A stretch of DNA of 11,769 nt, from the NCBI GenBank assembly GCA_003520925.1, contig DOTV01000034.1, positions 1-11,769 on the forward strand, given 5' to 3'. Below the pieces are notes generated by a model. The model was not told the origin of the DNA. It did no database searches and was given only the letters and a program-made list of their open reading frames with translations. The stretch is from Bacteroidales bacterium. Its GTDB lineage: Bacteria > Bacteroidota > Bacteroidia > Bacteroidales > VadinHA17. Position 1 is the stretch's first letter; every line of letters starts with the position of its first letter. Of the stretch, positions 1 through 9,300 are shown piece after piece. The position numbers were made by a program, and so were the translations under genes.

Positions 1-522
1 CTCGACAGAAAGATAGTTGGTAACGGACTTCCGAAGATACTTCTCGGATGGGGAAACAACTTTACATACAAGAACTGGGATCTGAACCTATTCTTCAGAG
101 GTGTTTTTGGTCACGACCTGCTTAATTCATACCGCGGATTCTACGAGGTCCCACAGATGATCAAATCTTACAACCTTCCGAAGACAGCAAAGGATATGAA
201 GAATCCCACTACAGGTACTTACCTTAATAACTCTTCAGGTGTTCTGAACAGCAGCCATATTGAAAAAGGTGATTTTGTAGCGCTTGATAATGCAAGCCTT
301 GGTTATAACTTTAATCTTCCAAAAGGCGGCCAGTTCAGTAAGATCAGACTCTACCTTGCCGGTAACAATTTGTTTTATCTGACCGGTTATAAGGGCGTGG
401 ATCCTAATCCCAGGTATGGTGATATTGAAGACAACAATAATCCTTTGGTGCCTGGCATTGACAGAAGGAATACATGGTTCAGAACCAGATCGGTTACATT
501 TGGTGCAAACTTTGTTTTTTAA
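1..522 (+). CDS. susC: SusC/RagA-type TonB-dependent outer-membrane transporter, C-terminal part
   Basis: This is the last 173 codons of a SusC-like TonB-dependent beta-barrel; the rest lies left of the window, so the 5' end is partial. SusC proteins import glycans or peptides across the outer membrane, powered by TonB, with a SusD lipoprotein as lid. Seen in the sequence: the open frame starts at base 1 and ends at TAA 520-522. It contains the family's late-barrel motif GNGLPKILLGW, aromatic-rich alternating strands (YKNWDLNLFFRG), and the near-terminal GYKGVDPNP and GIDRRNTWFRTRSVTFG segments typical of SusC C-termini. It ends in phenylalanine, the usual last residue of a barrel recognised by the BAM machinery. 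A SusD gene follows after 19 bp, which supports the assignment. The substrate cannot be told from this fragment. The first ATG, at 157, is internal and not a start. Confidence 0.95.
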   Translation, partial: LDRKIVGNGLPKILLGWGNNFTYKNWDLNLFFRGVFGHDLLNSYRGFYEVPQMIKSYNLPKTAKDMKNPTTGTYLNNSSGVLNSSHIEKGDFVALDNASLGYNFNLPKGGQFSKIRLYLAGNNLFYLTGYKGVDPNPRYGDIEDNNNPLVPGIDRRNTWFRTRSVTFGANFVF

Positions 523-541
523 TCCTGAAAAAGTATAAGAC

Positions 542-2257
542 ATGAAAACGATAATAAGAAATAATATGAGAAGGTCTCTTAAACTTATAACGGTAAGCAT
601 TATTGCACTGTTTACGATCACTTTCAATCAGTCGTGTACCAAGCTGGATGAAGAATTGTACGATTCCGTAACTCCTGCCAACTTCTTTACGACACAGGAG
701 GAATTTATTTCAGCATTGGGTGCTGCATATACCCGGTTTGCCGATTGGGCTACCTCCGATGGTACTATGGCCCTGCAGGAGGTTACAACCGATGAGATGG
801 TAGTTCCTACACGCGGACAGGACTGGGACGATGGCGGTAACTGGAGAAGACTTCATTTACATTCATGGACAAGGGAAGATTATCAGATGAATAACGGATG
901 GGATTTTGGGTTTTCCGGTGTCAATACTGCAAACCGTCTTATCTATCAATTCCAGTCTCTTGTAACCGGCGGCCAGGTTTCCCAGGCTGCAGCAGATGCT
1001 TTCATTGCTGAACTTGAGACAGTACGCGGGTTCTTCTACTGGCAGCTGATTGATATGTTTGGTAATGTACCTCTTGTAACTGATTTCGCCAGCACCGAAT
1101 CTGCTCCGGCTACAAAATCAAGGCTTGAGGTTTATAACTTCGTTATTGGCAACCTGGAAGCTGCTGTACCAAAGCTTTCAAAAGCAGTTGACGGTACAAC
1201 CTACGGCCGTATGAATTATTACGCTGGACAAGCACTGCTGGCCAAATTATATCTGAATGCAGGGGTTTATACCGGGACAAATCAGTGGACCAAGGCAATA
1301 GCAGCCTGCAATGAGATTATCAACTCTGGTAAATACTCTCTTGAAAGCAACTTCTTCGCTAACTTCAATGTGAATAATTCAGGCTCAAAGGAGTTCATCT
1401 TTGCAATTCCTTACGATGAAGTATTCTTCCAGGGATTCCAGTATGGAGTTAAATCACTGCATTATGGAAGTCAGGATACCTATAACTTCACTGCCCAGCC
1501 ATGGAACGGTTTCTGTTCACTCGAAGAATTCTATAAATCATACAGTGATGCAGATGTCCGCAAAGGTGATGCAGGTACTGTTACTGCGCCTGCAACAAAA
1601 AGAGGAACATTCCTTGCGGGTTACCAGTACAAGAACGGAGGAGGAAAAGTAATGGACGACGGATTTGAAGTTCCGCAGCCAAACCGCGTACCTCCGCTCC
1701 TTGGTGATCCCGACGGTGCACCTCTTAATTTTGGGAACATTGGCTCAACCCAGGCCCAGATAAACGAACTCGGACCGCAGGCATATCGTCAGTCAGGCGT
1801 CAGAATTGGAAAATGGGAATATGCCCTTGGAGCTCAGCCTCAGAACATGAGTAACGATTATGGTGTATTCCGTTATGCCGACATACTTCTGATGAAAGCT
1901 GAAGCATTATTCCGCACAGGTAACACAGCTGAAGCTCTTATCCTGGTGAACCAGATAAGGGCCCGTGCCGGTGTTCCTGCTCTGACTTCACTTGACGGCC
2001 CGCTGAGCTATGATATGACAGGACCTGTCGTACCCGGAGGCGAACTGTTCAATGAGATTGGCCGTGAGCTTGCATTCGAGAATCACAAGAGGACAAACCT
2101 TATCCGCTGGGGATTTTTCCTGGATGTGTCAAAATGGGCACTTCCATTCTACAATCCGGGTGACAGGCTTGAGGCAGGTGTTAAAACAAAGCTCTTCCCG
2201 GTACATAAGGACAAGATCGCAGCCAACCCCAATCTGGTACAGAATCCGGGTTACTAG
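542..2257 (+). CDS. susD: SusD/RagB-family nutrient-binding outer-membrane lipoprotein
   Basis: This is a complete 571-residue SusD-family protein, the surface lipoprotein that captures substrate and caps the SusC barrel. A basic N-terminus and hydrophobic stretch lead to a lipobox-like NQSC with the lipidated Cys at residue 32. The following residues TKLDEEL are acidic, like the export signal that sends Bacteroidota lipoproteins to the cell surface. Family hallmarks in order: VTPANFFTTQEEF near residue 45; ELETVRGFFYWQLIDMFGNVPL near 160 (SusD-like N-terminal region); a TPR-like helix YYAGQALLAKLYLNAG near 225; then the RagB/SusD C-terminal part with RYADILLMKAEALFRTGN near 443 and GRELAFENHKRTNLIRWG near 507. 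Length is normal for the family. The start at 542 follows susC by 19 bp; an in-frame ATG at 566 is a possible alternative and leaves the signal peptide intact. It is co-transcribed with susC and followed by a terminator. Ligand unknown. Confidence 0.96.
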   Translation: MKTIIRNNMRRSLKLITVSIIALFTITFNQSCTKLDEELYDSVTPANFFTTQEEFISALGAAYTRFADWATSDGTMALQEVTTDEMVVPTRGQDWDDGGNWRRLHLHSWTREDYQMNNGWDFGFSGVNTANRLIYQFQSLVTGGQVSQAAADAFIAELETVRGFFYWQLIDMFGNVPLVTDFASTESAPATKSRLEVYNFVIGNLEAAVPKLSKAVDGTTYGRMNYYAGQALLAKLYLNAGVYTGTNQWTKAIAACNEIINSGKYSLESNFFANFNVNNSGSKEFIFAIPYDEVFFQGFQYGVKSLHYGSQDTYNFTAQPWNGFCSLEEFYKSYSDADVRKGDAGTVTAPATKRGTFLAGYQYKNGGGKVMDDGFEVPQPNRVPPLLGDPDGAPLNFGNIGSTQAQINELGPQAYRQSGVRIGKWEYALGAQPQNMSNDYGVFRYADILLMKAEALFRTGNTAEALILVNQIRARAGVPALTSLDGPLSYDMTGPVVPGGELFNEIGRELAFENHKRTNLIRWGFFLDVSKWALPFYNPGDRLEAGVKTKLFPVHKDKIAANPNLVQNPGY

Positions 2258-2281
2258 TAACTATAATTAAAAAAATTCTGT

Positions 2282-2323
2282 AAAGAGGGCAGGCAATTAT
2301 TATATTTGCCTGCTCTTTTTTTT
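2282..2323 (+). terminator. Rho-independent terminator after susD
   Basis: The hairpin has a 15-bp stem: 2282-2296 pairs with 2306-2320, with a GC-rich core GCAGGC/GCCTGC, two G-U wobbles, and A-T pairs at the base. The loop is about 9 nt and AT-rich. A run of eight T (2316-2323) overlaps the right arm. It begins 24 bp after the susD stop and separates the susCD unit from the lipoprotein genes that start at 2385. Confidence 0.88.
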
Positions 2324-2384
2324 ACAGCCTCAGAAGTAAAAATGAAGAGATCTGTAGAATGGATTTAAAAGCTATGTAAATTAA

Positions 2385-5300
2385 TTGTTGAAAGATTTTT
2401 ATCATATTATTGAGTATCTAAGGTTCAGATATTGGGCTGTAGCGATTACGATACCGATAATTATCCTGACAAATTCATGTAAATCAAATCCCTCAGTTCG
2501 TTCTGAAACTCCATTGTTTTCCCTTCTTGATTCAAAGGAAACAAATATTGACTTCATAAATAAAGTTAACTATACCGAAGAATTCAATACATATACCTAC
2601 AGAAATTTTTACAACGGTGCAGGCGTCGGACTGGGTGACTTCAATAATGACGGGTTACAGGATATTTATTTTTGCTCTAATCAGACTGGCAATAAGCTTT
2701 ATCTCAATAAGGGTAATTTTGTCTTCGAGGATATCACAGAAAAGGCCGGTGTCGCGTGTACCGGATCATGGTCAACAGGAGTCTCGGTTGCCGATGTTAA
2801 TGGCGACGGGTGGGCTGATATTTATGTCTGTAAATCAGGGAAACCAGGTGGGACGAACCGGTCCAATGAGTTATTTATTAACAATGGCGATCTTACTTTT
2901 ACGGAAAAAGCCAGGGAATATGGACTGGATAACTTCGGGCTCTCGAATCATGCTGCTTTTTTTGATTATGACAGGGATGGAGATCTCGATTGTTATTTAA
3001 TTAACAATTCATTTCAATCGGTAACCACATTCGATATGACACCGGGGCAAAGGCAGATCCCTGATACTCTTGGAGGAAATAAACTGTTCAGGAATGATGA
3101 GGGGAAATTTGTTGATGTGACACAGACCTCAGGAATATATTCAAGCAGGATAGGATTTGGCCTTGGAGTAAATGTCGGTGATGTCAACCGCGACGGATGG
3201 CCTGACATTTACATATCGAATGACTTCTTTGAACGCGACTACCTGTACATTAACAATAAAAACGGTACTTTTACTGAATCGCTTGAAAATCAGATGACTG
3301 AGATAAGCCAGGGCGCGATGGGGGCAGATATGGCAGATATCAATAATGATGCATGGCCTGAGATTTACGCTACAGAGATGACTCCGGAAGATAATACTAG
3401 ACTTAAAACCAAAGTACTTTTCGATACATGGGATACCTATCAGCTGAAGTTTAAGAGCGGATATTATCATCAATTTGCAAGAAATGTGCTTCAGTTGAAC
3501 AACAAAAACAATTCATTCAGTGAAATCGGACGGTTCAGCGGTGTAAGTACAACCGACTGGAGCTGGGGAGCCCTGATTATGGACCTTGACAACGACGGAT
3601 GGAAAGACATCTATGTTGCAAACGGAATTTATAAGGATCTGCTTGACCAGGACTTTCTTAATATCTACTCCAATCCTTCAATAATGAGGTCAATGATAAA
3701 AACCGAAGAATCAGCTATACTCAGACTTATTGAAATGATACCTTCGGTTAAAATACCTAATTACGCCTTCCATAACAATGGTGATCTGACATTTACAAAT
3801 TATTCATCCTCCTGGGGATTGAATACACCATCATTTTCAAACGGTGCAGCTTATGGCGACCTTGATAATGATGGTGATCTTGACCTCGTTGTGAATAATG
3901 TCAATATGCCTCCCTTTGTATACAAAAATGAAACGGTACAAAATGACAAAGCTAATTTTCTGACAGTCAGTCTTACCGGTGAAGATAAAAATACAGCTGC
4001 AATCGGGGCCGGTATTACACTGTATTATGACGGGAAAATTAATTATCAGGAGCTTATTCCGACCCGCGGATTCCAGTCAAGTGTTGACTGCCGGCTCCAT
4101 TTCGGACTCGGAGAATCCGCTTTAATTGATTCAATGGTAGTCAACTGGCCCGACGGGAGATGCACTATACTCAGGGATGTTGCAGCAAACCAGCTTCTTG
4201 CTCTGAAAGAAAAGGATGAATCGGAAAATTGTCCGGAAATCCTAAAGATAGAGATTGCATCAGTTTTCAGCAAGATTGAAAAGATCAAAGGCCTTGATTT
4301 TAAACATAATGAGAATGATTTTGTGGATTTTGAACGAGACAGGCTGTTGTTTCAGATGATATCAAATGAAGGCCCCCGTTTTGCTGCAGGTGATGTAAAC
4401 AACGACGGATTGGGAGATCTTTTTATTTGTGGTGCAAAGGATAGCCCGGGAGCATTGTTTGTGCAGGACAAACAAGACGGATTTATAAGAACAAATGAAA
4501 AGCTATTTGAAGCTGACAAAATATCGGAAGATACAGACTGTGCCTTCTTTGATGCCGATAATGACGGGGATATCGACCTGTATATTGCCAGTGGCGGAAA
4601 TGAATTTCCTTCTAGCTCTTCAGCACTGACTGACAGGTTGTATTTAAACGACGGAAAGGGCAATTTCGTCAGATCGGAACAGATTCTGCCTGCAGGTAAA
4701 TATGAGAGTACCTCTTGTGTGGAGCCTGCTGACTTTGACGGTGACGGAGATATCGATCTGTTTGTTGGTATACGTCTGCAGCCATTTTCATACGGGGTGC
4801 CTGCAAATGGGTATCTTCTTGAAAATGATGGGCATGGAAAATTCAGAGACGTCACTTCAGAAAAGGCAGCTGGCCTGATTGGAATAGGAATGATAACCGA
4901 TATGACATGGGCTGATATCGAAAATGACGGAGATCCTGACATGGTTATCACGGGCGACTGGATGCCGGTAAAAATTTTCACTAATGACAAAGGAACCTTT
5001 ACGGATAGATCGGAACAATCCGGATTACTGAATACAGAGGGATGGTGGCATGTAATTAAAGCAAAGGATTTGAATAATGACGGGAATATTGATTTTATAC
5101 TTGGTAATCATGGATTGAATTCCTTTTTTAAAGCTTCCGCCTCGAAACCGGTAACAATGTATGTGAATGATTTCGATCTTAATGGAACCGTAGAGCAGAT
5201 AATTTGCACATATAACGGAAACAAATCATATCCGGTGTCCACAAGGGATGATCTTATAAAACAGATCCCTTCCCTTGCGTCAAAATATCCGAAATATGTC

Positions 5301-5741
5301 GATTATTCCGATCAGGCCATTGAGGACCTTTTTCTACCGGAAGTACTGGGCAAGTCAATCATTCTAAGCTCTAAACTAATGAAGAGCTCTGTCATGATGA
5401 ATCAGGGAAATGGTACATTTAAAATTGTTCCGCTTCCCGATGAGGCTCAGTTTTCCCCTGTTTATGCAATTGATGCGGATGATTATGACAATGATTCCAA
5501 ATGTGATATTATTCTCGGGGGAAATCAGTACAGGGCCAAGCCTCAGACAGGAATATACGCTGCATCTAATGGCCTTTTTCTCAAAGGTAATGGGGAAGGA
5601 AAATGGCAATCCCTCTCCCCCTCCCTATCCGGTTTTTTCAACAGGGGGGAAATCCGGGACCTGAAGCAGCTAAAAATCGGGAAAGAAAGGATAATTGCAG
5701 TTGCACGAAACAATGATTATTTACAATTTTATAAATTTTAA
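2385..5741 (+). CDS. FG-GAP/VCBS-repeat lipoprotein with central ASPIC/UnbV domain (first paralogue)
   Basis: This is a 1118-residue predicted lipoprotein of the large Bacteroidota VCBS/FG-GAP family; function is unknown. A hydrophobic stretch (about residues 17-28) precedes lipobox-like TNSC with Cys32. Seven DxDxDG-type calcium loops start at residues 85, 137, 194, 266, 318, 400 and 492. An ASPIC/UnbV domain spans about 524-606 (AAIGAG, RGFQSS, FGLGES and VVNWPDGR motifs). Seven more loops start at 670, 723, 783, 844, 895, 929 and 1033. Such repeats build integrin-like beta-propellers, so two seven-bladed propellers joined by ASPIC/UnbV is the natural inference. Start: an in-frame TAA at 2382-2384 abuts the ORF and no ATG lies before the signal peptide, so translation must begin at TTG 2385 or TTG 2388. 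The gene lies 61 bp after the susCD terminator and 8 bp before the next gene. It is paralogous to the gene at 6378-9740. It is probably envelope-anchored and may bind glycan or protein. Confidence 0.9.
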   Translation: MLKDFYHIIEYLRFRYWAVAITIPIIILTNSCKSNPSVRSETPLFSLLDSKETNIDFINKVNYTEEFNTYTYRNFYNGAGVGLGDFNNDGLQDIYFCSNQTGNKLYLNKGNFVFEDITEKAGVACTGSWSTGVSVADVNGDGWADIYVCKSGKPGGTNRSNELFINNGDLTFTEKAREYGLDNFGLSNHAAFFDYDRDGDLDCYLINNSFQSVTTFDMTPGQRQIPDTLGGNKLFRNDEGKFVDVTQTSGIYSSRIGFGLGVNVGDVNRDGWPDIYISNDFFERDYLYINNKNGTFTESLENQMTEISQGAMGADMADINNDAWPEIYATEMTPEDNTRLKTKVLFDTWDTYQLKFKSGYYHQFARNVLQLNNKNNSFSEIGRFSGVSTTDWSWGALIMDLDNDGWKDIYVANGIYKDLLDQDFLNIYSNPSIMRSMIKTEESAILRLIEMIPSVKIPNYAFHNNGDLTFTNYSSSWGLNTPSFSNGAAYGDLDNDGDLDLVVNNVNMPPFVYKNETVQNDKANFLTVSLTGEDKNTAAIGAGITLYYDGKINYQELIPTRGFQSSVDCRLHFGLGESALIDSMVVNWPDGRCTILRDVAANQLLALKEKDESENCPEILKIEIASVFSKIEKIKGLDFKHNENDFVDFERDRLLFQMISNEGPRFAAGDVNNDGLGDLFICGAKDSPGALFVQDKQDGFIRTNEKLFEADKISEDTDCAFFDADNDGDIDLYIASGGNEFPSSSSALTDRLYLNDGKGNFVRSEQILPAGKYESTSCVEPADFDGDGDIDLFVGIRLQPFSYGVPANGYLLENDGHGKFRDVTSEKAAGLIGIGMITDMTWADIENDGDPDMVITGDWMPVKIFTNDKGTFTDRSEQSGLLNTEGWWHVIKAKDLNNDGNIDFILGNHGLNSFFKASASKPVTMYVNDFDLNGTVEQIICTYNGNKSYPVSTRDDLIKQIPSLASKYPKYVDYSDQAIEDLFLPEVLGKSIILSSKLMKSSVMMNQGNGTFKIVPLPDEAQFSPVYAIDADDYDNDSKCDIILGGNQYRAKPQTGIYAASNGLFLKGNGEGKWQSLSPSLSGFFNRGEIRDLKQLKIGKERIIAVARNNDYLQFYKF

Positions 5742-5749
5742 AACAGGAG

Positions 5750-6373
5750 ATGAAAAAGAGTATTGTAGGGTTATTGACGCTGTTGATATTTATTGGTTTT
5801 GTTTTATCCGGCTGTTCTCCAAAATCAAAATACGACAGAAAATTAAAGCATGAGCTTGCAAGCGGAGTAAGAAATGATTCCCTGTTTCTTGGACTATACC
5901 TGGGAATGCCTGAAAAGGATTTCTACACCCACTGCTGGCAGCTTAACCAAAAAGGTCTTATAAAACAAGGTCCAAAAAATACAACGGTTGAATACTTGTT
6001 AAAGAATGAGTTGAATTACACAGGGACAATGAACTTTTATCCGAATTTTATTGATGGAAAGATATCAGAGATGCCTGTCCGGTTTGTTTATACCGGTTGG
6101 GCCCCGTGGAATAAAAAGTTGTCAGCCGACAGCCTGCAGGCCGATGTCCTGACATGGTATAAGAAAAAGTACGGTGATAATTTCATGAAAGTGGATCATC
6201 CTGAAAGAGGGCCTGCATATGTCCAGCTAAGCGGGAACCGCCGCATTACAATATTTAAGGAAAATGACATGAATGTCTGGGCTGTTTTTACCGATATGTC
6301 GGTTGCAAAACCACTCATTGATTCTTTAAAGACAGTAAAACCTGCCGTCGACAGTATTAAAAAATCAGAATAA
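5750..6373 (+). CDS. Small lipoprotein of unknown family between two FG-GAP lipoproteins
   Basis: This is a 207-residue protein that I do not recognise as a named family. It has a classical lipoprotein signal peptide: MKK, a hydrophobic core, then LSGC with Cys22. The mature part starts basic (SPKSKYDRK). Then comes a compact domain, about residues 40-185, with conserved-looking patches LFLGLYLGMPEKDFY, MNFYPNF, YTGWAPWNK and SGNRRITIF. A Lys/Ser-rich tail (about 190-207) looks unstructured. There is no obvious catalytic motif and no transmembrane segment beyond the signal peptide. The start is supported by the signal peptide and by AGGAG immediately upstream, although that is too close to the ATG for a normal Shine-Dalgarno role. 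The spacing of 8 bp from the upstream gene and 4 bp to the downstream gene argues for one transcript and translational coupling. It is probably a periplasmic or outer-membrane partner of the two propeller proteins; that is inference from context only. Confidence 0.85.
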   Translation: MKKSIVGLLTLLIFIGFVLSGCSPKSKYDRKLKHELASGVRNDSLFLGLYLGMPEKDFYTHCWQLNQKGLIKQGPKNTTVEYLLKNELNYTGTMNFYPNFIDGKISEMPVRFVYTGWAPWNKKLSADSLQADVLTWYKKKYGDNFMKVDHPERGPAYVQLSGNRRITIFKENDMNVWAVFTDMSVAKPLIDSLKTVKPAVDSIKKSE

Positions 6374-6377
6374 AGGA

Positions 6378-9300
6378 ATGGGTGCAAAACTCCGGTCCGA
6401 CAGATCCAAAAGCATTTTCCTGATTGCGCTGGTTTGCCTTGCTGCAGTTGGCTGCAGGAATCAACCCGGAAGTTCTGACAAAGAATTATTTACTCTGATG
6501 CCCTCATCTGTCACGAATGCTGATTTTATCAATCATCTTGATTATGATATTCAGCTGAAAACAAAATTCAATATTTATACATATCGTAATTTTTACAATG
6601 GAGGCGGCGTAGCATTAGGGGATATTAATAATGATGGTCTCATTGATATTTTCCTGACCTCAAATATGGGTACGAATGTTTTGTACCTGAATAAGGGAGA
6701 TTTCAGATTTGAAGATATCTCTGATAAAGCAGGTATAGGCGGGAAAGGTAAATGGGCCACAGGAGCATCTTTTGCGGATGTCAACGGTGATGGATGGACG
6801 GATATTTACGTATGCAACTCGGGCAATCTGGAGGGGGATGACCGTCGTAATGAATTGTTTATTAATAACGGAGACCTTACATTTTCTGAAAATGCAAAGG
6901 AATTCGGACTTGATGACACAGGCTACTCGACAAATGGAGTCTTCTTTGATTATGATAAGGATGGCGACCTTGACATGTACCTTCTCAATAACTCATCAAA
7001 GGCTATCGGTAGCTTCAATCTTAAGGACAATCAGCGGCTTAAAAGGGATTCGGTTGGCGGTGACAAGCTTTTCAGAAATGATAACAACAAATTTACTGAT
7101 GTCAGTGTGAAGGCAGGCATTTACGGAAGTGTGATTGGGTTTGGATTAGGTGTTACCGTCGGAGATATTGATCAGGATGGATGGATGGATATTTATGTTT
7201 CAAATGATTTTTTTGAACGGGATTACATCTACCTTAACAACCATGACGGGACATTCAGGGAAACACTTCCCCAAATGATGAGATCGATATCTGCTGCCTC
7301 AATGGGCGCAGATATGGCGGATATAAATAATGATCATTATCCGGAGATCTTTGCAACCGATATGGTTCCGGAACATAATGACCGCATGAAAACAAAAACC
7401 ACATTTGACAACTGGGAGGGTTACAAATCGGCTGTTGAAAATGGCTACCACCACCAGTTTACCCGGAATATGCTTCAGCTTAACAATACCGACGGGACTT
7501 TCAGTGAGATAGGACGTCTGGCAGGCGTCAATGCTACCGACTGGTCGTGGGGTGCATTGATAATGGACCTTGACAATGACGGCCTTAAAGATCTTTTTGT
7601 TGCTAACGGCATTTACAAGGATCTGACTGACCAGGATTACCTTCAGTATTTCTCAAACCGCGATATGGCAATGTCGATTATTACAGGAAATAAGGTCGAC
7701 TACAAAGCACTCATTGATGCCATTCCATCGGTTAAGATTCCAAGTTACGCGTTTAAGAATAATGGAAATTACTCCTTTGTCAACCTGGCAGAGAAGTGGG
7801 GCCTTGGCACACCCAGTTTTTCAAATGGATCAGCATATGGCGATCTGGATAATGACGGTGATCTGGATCTCGTTGTTAACAATGCAAATATGCCAATGTT
7901 CATATACCGTAATGAAAGCGATAATCAACTTCCTGATAATCATTTTCTGAAAGTAATCCTGAATGGTGAACCCGGAAATACTTCTGCAATCGGCTCAAAG
8001 ATCACTGCAATACATAATGGCACATTCATTTATCTTGAACAGATGCCCATGCGCGGGTATCTGTCGACAAGCGATCCGCGTCCCAACCTTGGGCTCGGTC
8101 CGATCACTGTCGTCGACTCGCTGATTGTTCAATGGCCTGATGACCGTGTTACGCTGCTTACAAACGTCAAGGCTGATCAGATCCTGAAATTAAGTCAGAA
8201 GGACGCTGTTAAGATGTCAATAAAATTGCCACACACCCTTCTTTCAGAAGATCTCCTTTTTAAAGACATTACCGCTGAAAAACGTTCTGATTTTATCCAT
8301 AAGGAAGATGATTTCAATGACTTTGAAGTGGATAGATTACTTTACAATATGATATCAACAGAAGGGACAAGGATTTGTAAGGGTGATGTTAACGGGGATG
8401 GTCTTGACGATATATATGCAGGTGGTGCAAAAGGTCAGCCCGGATCCCTTATGATACAGAATGTGGATGGTTCTTTTGATTCTGTTGAAAAATCCCTTTT
8501 TGAAGAAGACAAAATTTCTGAGGATATTGATTGTGCAATGTTTGATGCAGACGGTGATAAAGTTCTGGATCTGTATGTTGCCAGCGGAAGCAATGAATTC
8601 CCAGAAAGCTCATCGGCTTTATCGGACAGGTTATATATCAATGACGGTAAAGGGCACCTGGTCAAATCCCCGCAGGTACTTCCTGCCGGTAAATATGAAA
8701 GCTCTTCATGCGTCAGACCACAGGATTTTGATAATGACGGGGTGATCGAATTGTTTGTTGGAATAAGACTGAAGCCGTTTTTGTATGGGGTACCAGTAAA
8801 CGGTTACTTACTAGAAAACGACGGGAAAGGCAATTTTACTGATGTTTCATCTCAGATCGCTCCGGAACTGAAGAATATTGGAATGATCCGTGATATGCTG
8901 TGGGCAGATGTTGACGGTGATAAAGATATGGATATGATTATTGCCGGAGAATGGATGCCATTAAAAGTGTTTATAAATGAAGCCGGAAAATTCAAGATAA
9001 AGGCAAATGCTTTTGGCACTTTAAAAACCGAAGGCTGGTGGAATTGCCTGGCTTCAGGTGATTTTGATTCAGATGGCGATATCGACTTTGTTGCAGGAAA
9101 TCATGGATTAAATTCAAGGTTTAAAGCTTCGCCTGAAAAACCAGTGAGCATGTATGTTAATGATTTTGACCTTAATGGAACAGCCGAACAGATTATTTGT
9201 GTTTTTGATGGCGACAAATCATATCCCCTTGCCCTTAAACACGACCTGACAAGACAGATACCAGCGCTCGAAAAGAAGTATCCCAAGTATGAAATGTATA

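Noticed and set aside
2342..2380. ATG codons at 2342, 2359 and 2374 as starts for the first propeller gene
   Set aside because: Each is in another frame and meets a stop within a few codons; none reaches the signal peptide without an indel.
2258..2384. A small gene or riboswitch between susD and the first propeller gene
   Set aside because: Beyond the terminator hairpin only about 60 bp of AT-rich DNA remains, with no credible ORF, no conserved aptamer fold, and no clear TTTG / TAnnTTTG promoter.
4352..4990. Long minus-strand open frame of 212 codons within the first propeller gene
   Set aside because: It is antisense to a repeat-rich coding frame whose loops are conserved in the paralogue; its translation is Ser/Pro-rich and low in domain-like pattern, as expected of a shadow frame.
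2630..5500. Regularly spaced similar DNA segments as a CRISPR array or tandem DNA repeat
   Set aside because: The similarity is at protein level (Asp/Asn/Gly calcium loops) with varying DNA and irregular spacing; there are no identical direct repeats with unique spacers.
5605..5660. Possible frameshift at the homopolymer runs near the end of the first propeller gene
   Set aside because: The frame continues into GEIRDL and IIAVARNNDYLQFYKF, matching the paralogue's GEIRDI and IIAARSNDPFQVFKI, so the reading frame is intact.
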